A DNA stretch of 64,000 nucleotides, taken from NCBI GenBank assembly GCA_012862575.1, contig BLSF01000030.1:251584-315583 (forward strand), read 5' to 3'. Origin of the DNA: Parietichytrium sp. I65-24A. Its lineage: Eukaryota > Sar > Bigyra > Thraustochytrida > Thraustochytriidae. Every line of letters starts with the position of its first letter. Within the stretch, counting starts at the first letter, position 1. The translations under genes and the position numbers were made by a program. A model generated the notes under the pieces. The model saw nothing but the letters and a program-made list of their open reading frames with translations, was not told the origin of the DNA and did no database searches. Positions 60,701 to 64,000 of the stretch are shown here, one piece after another.

Positions 60701-62646
60701 GGTGGATAAACAGAACGCCGAGACCTACCCAACCGCCTGCCACAGCCGCTAAAGCCGTGCTGCCGTCTATTGCCCGCGCCACTACCCGCTAAAAGACACT
60801 TACGGGATGGGGCGAACGTTTGGGAAATAAAGTATCGCGTAACTGCTGGAGAGGGAGAGGGAGGGCCAAGAGCGCGGGAGAACGCAAGACAACAACGTTC
60901 GCATAGGTGGCGGCTAAGCATTCCCGGGACGCGGTGTAACTGTGGCGGCGGCAAAAGTGCGATCGATCGATGGTAACGATGGGCCGATCCATCGATCCAT
61001 TAGCGCAGGAAACCTTTGAAAAGAAAGATTCGAACAGATTGACTTTTTTCTGAATTCTGAATTCTGAATTCTGAATTCTCAGAAGTTCAGTGAATGAATC
61101 AATGATGAGCGAGTTTCTCCGCGGGAAGACGTTTTAGTATCTTGACGTGCCACAGCGCAGGCAGCGGGCAGACACATGGGAACAGCGCCAGTTCGTTCTG
61201 AACTGATAAACAGTCAAGCAGCGTCGTTGGTTTCTGGTCCCGACTAACAGTAAGCCAGAGCAGAAGAAACATGAACTGCAGAGAGAGTGGGAGCGGGAAA
61301 ACGCGGGACAACATGGGAAGGACATTTGCAAAACGTTGTTTTCGACATTTTACAAGAAAGAATTCAAAAGTCAAAAGTCAGAACACAGATGAATTGATGG
61401 CGAGAAACAGGAAAACAAAGTCCAAGTGTGGGCCAGAGTCCGGCAGTCTGTGACGACGTCCCAGGGAGTGAGGAAAGGCAGGGAACGAGCGCAAATTTGG
61501 ATCTTTCTTCCATCGGGAACAGTGAAACAACACTTGGTCTGGAGCGCAATCGTGAAAACTGAAGATGCACCTCTGAGGCTCTCTCTCTCTGTTCCTCTCT
61601 CTCTCTCATCACCATCACCTCCCTGCTCAGGCGTCAGCCGATGAGTCATGGTCTCTACTAGAGATCGTTCGATGTCTCTCCATCCGCTTACACTCTTTGC
61701 CAGTACTCAGTTGCCTGGCTGGAGTACAACATTACAACAAACAACTGGCGGAGTGGTGCAAGGAAAAGGAAACGGGCAACCTTACGGGAAAGACTGGCGC
61801 CGCGATAGTGCCAACACTCGTCGTCAATCCACGGAACGCACACAGCTCCAAGCGTTTCCCATTCATTCACTGTCAAACATAGTTGGGCTTTCTTTCTTCC
61901 TCACTGCCAAAGTCAATCAAAGTCAAATGCTGTCGATCGAAATCGAAAACAAGTAGGCCGCCGATCGACCAGCGTCCCTCCACGCGTGTTGAATAGTTGC
62001 ACAGGTAGGTAGATAGATAGATAGATAGACGGATAAAGAAAGAATTCAAGTTTTACTTCTTCATGATGGGAGAAATAGGCACCGCTGAGCAATTCGAGTA
62101 CAACAAGTAGAGTTTCGATTCCGAGCACGACGCCAGCGAATTTGGACGGGTAGAGCTGGTTTTCTCACACCCGTCACAAAGTCAAGGCGTCTTTAACCAC
62201 CTTACTTTTTTCGCTTGCGCCTTTGTCCAGACGATCTCTCCGAGAACTTGGTACTTGCGGACGACTCGTATTTTGAGGTCTCCCGTTCTCTACAGCAAGC
62301 GTTGTTTGCCCAGCACCTTTTTTTTTTTTTTGCTTGTACTTTTGCCCGGCGCTGGTGCACTGACTGTGAGGAATCAAGCGCGACTGTTTCTCTTCCACCG
62401 TTTCTGCTGTGGCCTGTGGTGTATTGGTGCATACTGCACTCAAAGCCTGCCACAAAGGGAGAACGAACACCTGCCTAGAGTGAGGAGCAGAGAAGAGAAA
62501 CAGACCAAGAAATAAACCGCCGCTGGCTGGCTGGCTCACTGTCTAACCCGGGCCAGACACATCCTGATGCATAAGTTACTACCGCCGAAAGTATAGTAGT
62601 CCCCAGACTTGTTCCGACACGCATATCCTGTTCGGCCAGCGAGTAG
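57734..62646. other. Gene-poor, repeat-rich 4.9 kb stretch
   Basis: No supported gene on either strand. It contains GA/CT tracts (57830-57860; 59833-59865; 61580-61612), TTCC runs (58265-58290; 60005-60030), many AATTCTG/CAGAATT words (58030-58060; 58215-58255; 59290-59325; 61049-61080), a (CTCACAGCT) nonamer near 58803-58830, and near-palindromic TACT(C/G)AC-type motifs at 60200-60214 and 60608-60624. Frames up to about 115 codons show no domain. Confidence 0.45.
61049..61080. repeat. Heptanucleotide repeat (TGAATTC)
   Basis: Four and a half copies of the same 7-bp unit, in reverse complement, as at 14731-14769. Confidence 0.95.
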
Positions 62647-63746
62647 CTTCCTATTGCGGACCATTCCACAAACCGTTCAGTGTGCTCGGTGTGGTGTGAT
62701 CAGTGTGACCTGCCTGCCATCTTGCCTGTTCGATCCTGGTTCGACCCTGAGATCCTCCAGTCCTTGGAGAAACAACGCCGGCCGCAGGCGCCAAAGTCTT
62801 GCAAGCGAGGAATTCACCTGGCGCAGATTTGCTCGCAATCGGACAAAGTAAAAGCGGTGCAGAAGGCAGAGATCATCACCGCTGCGCGAGGTAAGTCAAC
62901 ATTTGAGCGGGACTGGGAGAGGGGGATGGTGGGTGGGTGGGTGGGGGGTTGTTTCCAGTTATTCGACCAGCACGGCGCACATTCGTGAGAGATCGGCATC
63001 AGGCTCTTCATCTCCAGAACAGCTCAGCAGCAGCATGGCCGCTGGGACTGTTGTCAGTCCATGCGACTCCAACGTCGCTATGTCGGCAAAAGGGAACCAA
63101 TTCATAGGCGCGGACCCGCGAAGCTCACGGATTTAATTGGGGGAGAAGAAGGAGCAGGAGTTGTGCTTGAGCTTTTTGCGACTCGCACGCGAATCCGCGG
63201 AAAGGGATCCCAACCGGAAAACTGTTTGCCACATTTGTCGCACACCCGAACGTACCAGCATTAGATCGTTTAAGAGGCAAGTTGGCGCGGATCATGGTGG
63301 TGGTGGCAGCACGCGAATGTTGAGAGAATCAAGTGACACATTCTGTAGTACACTGTAGTTGCCAACCAGTTGCCCAGCCTGGAGCAAACGGAGCTTTCAG
63401 TGTCAGTCAATTCTCCACCGCTTTTCTCCCTCTGTCTCGGATGGCACTTTCCTGTCTCACAGATCCACACACCGAGCCCATTCGCAGTCAATTGACCATT
63501 CCACTCGAGCATTCGAGCATTCGGGAACGGTGTGTACGCCAATTGTACCCATTGGGTTTACCGAAAGTGAAAATGCACTCAAGCGATTGCATCGCGTGCC
63601 AAACCAAGATAGCTCTAGAGCTTTACTCTTTGAGTAGCTTCGCTTGCGACTCGGTTGTTCTTGCCAAACTTACGACTAGCCAACAGGGCGGGGCGACAAG
63701 AGGGGTGTGCCCTTACTGCGGTCGCACCTGGAGCGACTCGGCATAG
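62647..63746 (+). CDS. Possible multi-exon zinc-binding protein (exon fragments)
   Basis: Weak candidate built from separated frames with CxxC pairs. An exon at about 62647-62890 (VCSVWCDQCDLPAILP, LQSLEKQRRP, KAEIITAAR) ends at a good donor, gag/gtaagt. Frames at about 63145-63290 (LARESAERDPNRKTVCHICRT) and 63570-63746 (SDCIACQTKIALELYSL, GVCPYCGRTWSDSA, stop) carry further CxxC motifs. Acceptors between them are ambiguous (for example ctccag at about 63010-63018), and I could not build a single unbroken model. No named zinc-finger family fits. The gene may continue beyond 64 kb, or the fragments may be chance. Confidence 0.2.
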
Positions 63747-64000
63747 TGCTCACTCCTGTAGTGCTCCCGCCCCCACTTTCTCTTCGCGCCACAAGACCAA
63801 CTCAGCCTCAATTTTCCATCATCAGCAGCGACGTGTGGCACAGGTGGCAGTGGGAGTGCTCTTGGCTGTCGTGAGTCTTGCCGTCGACAAAAGTTAGATT
63901 GTCTCTGTGACTTTTGTCTCATCTTTTCCACCCTCAACATTCGTTTAGTGGCTAGCTTCTGGAAGTACAATTCTCGGCACGCGACAGGGGAAGAAGACTG
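63747..64000. other. Right edge of window
   Basis: No further coding signal is identifiable. A short frame with a hydrophobic end (VAQVAVGVLLAVVSLAV) closes at 63897. Confidence 0.3.

Noticed and set aside
1-64000. CRISPR arrays, insertion sequences, transposases, retroelements, viral genes
   Set aside because: None seen. The tandem repeats have 2-10 bp units (one 54-bp pair) without spacers, and no reverse transcriptase, integrase or transposase motif was recognised.

Overview
This is a nuclear eukaryotic contig. The genes are single and mostly alternate in strand. They carry GT-AG introns of about 58-190 nt or none, there are no operons or ribosome binding sites, and the encoded proteins are typical eukaryotic ones. 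The BBSome subunit BBS5 implies a lineage with a cilium or flagellum. A metacaspase with its p10-like part in front of p20 (type III architecture, known mainly from stramenopile, haptophyte and cryptophyte algae), a TEY-type MAP kinase and the simple introns point to a flagellated protist of that general kind. I cannot name the species. No plastid, rRNA, tRNA, transposase or viral gene was recognised.

Left third (0-25 kb): 5'-truncated leucine carboxyl methyltransferase (+), CNOT2/NOT2 (-), BBS5 (+), YKT6 (+), a C2-like CaaX protein (-), an unknown multipass protein (+), DDX24/Mak5 helicase (-), a RanBPM/CTLH protein (-), a 31-residue basic ORF (-), a COA3-like mitochondrial protein (+), mitochondrial GrpE (-), TMEM115 (+) and a multipass RING-H2 E3 (-).

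Middle (25-45 kb): a 3 kb gene-poor stretch, a seven-helix protein with a Cys-rich ectodomain (-), another gene-poor stretch, GDT1/TMEM165 (-), the type III metacaspase (+), a myristoylatable EF-hand protein (+), a class II-like histone deacetylase (-), dephospho-CoA kinase (-), organellar-type cysteinyl-tRNA synthetase (+) and a membrane-anchored fatty aldehyde dehydrogenase (-).

Right third (45-64 kb): a CDF/ZnT transporter with an altered metal-site residue (-), an ERK-type MAPK (+), a two-CXC (tesmin/LIN54-like) DNA-binding protein (-) and a RUN-RhoGAP-TLDc fusion (+). The last 6.5 kb is gene-poor and repeat-rich, with a weak multi-exon zinc-finger candidate at the edge.

The genes are unrelated housekeeping functions rather than a cluster: membrane traffic (YKT6, TMEM115, GDT1, RUN/TLDc), mitochondria (GrpE, COA3, CysRS), RNA and chromatin (NOT2, DDX24, HDAC, CXC) and signalling (MAPK, LCMT1, RanBPM). 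The least expected items are the RUN-RhoGAP-TLDc fusion, the permuted metacaspase, the prenylatable C2 protein, a near-palindromic intergenic motif (TACTCACTGTCAGTA and variants) and a series of 7-bp-unit tandem repeats.
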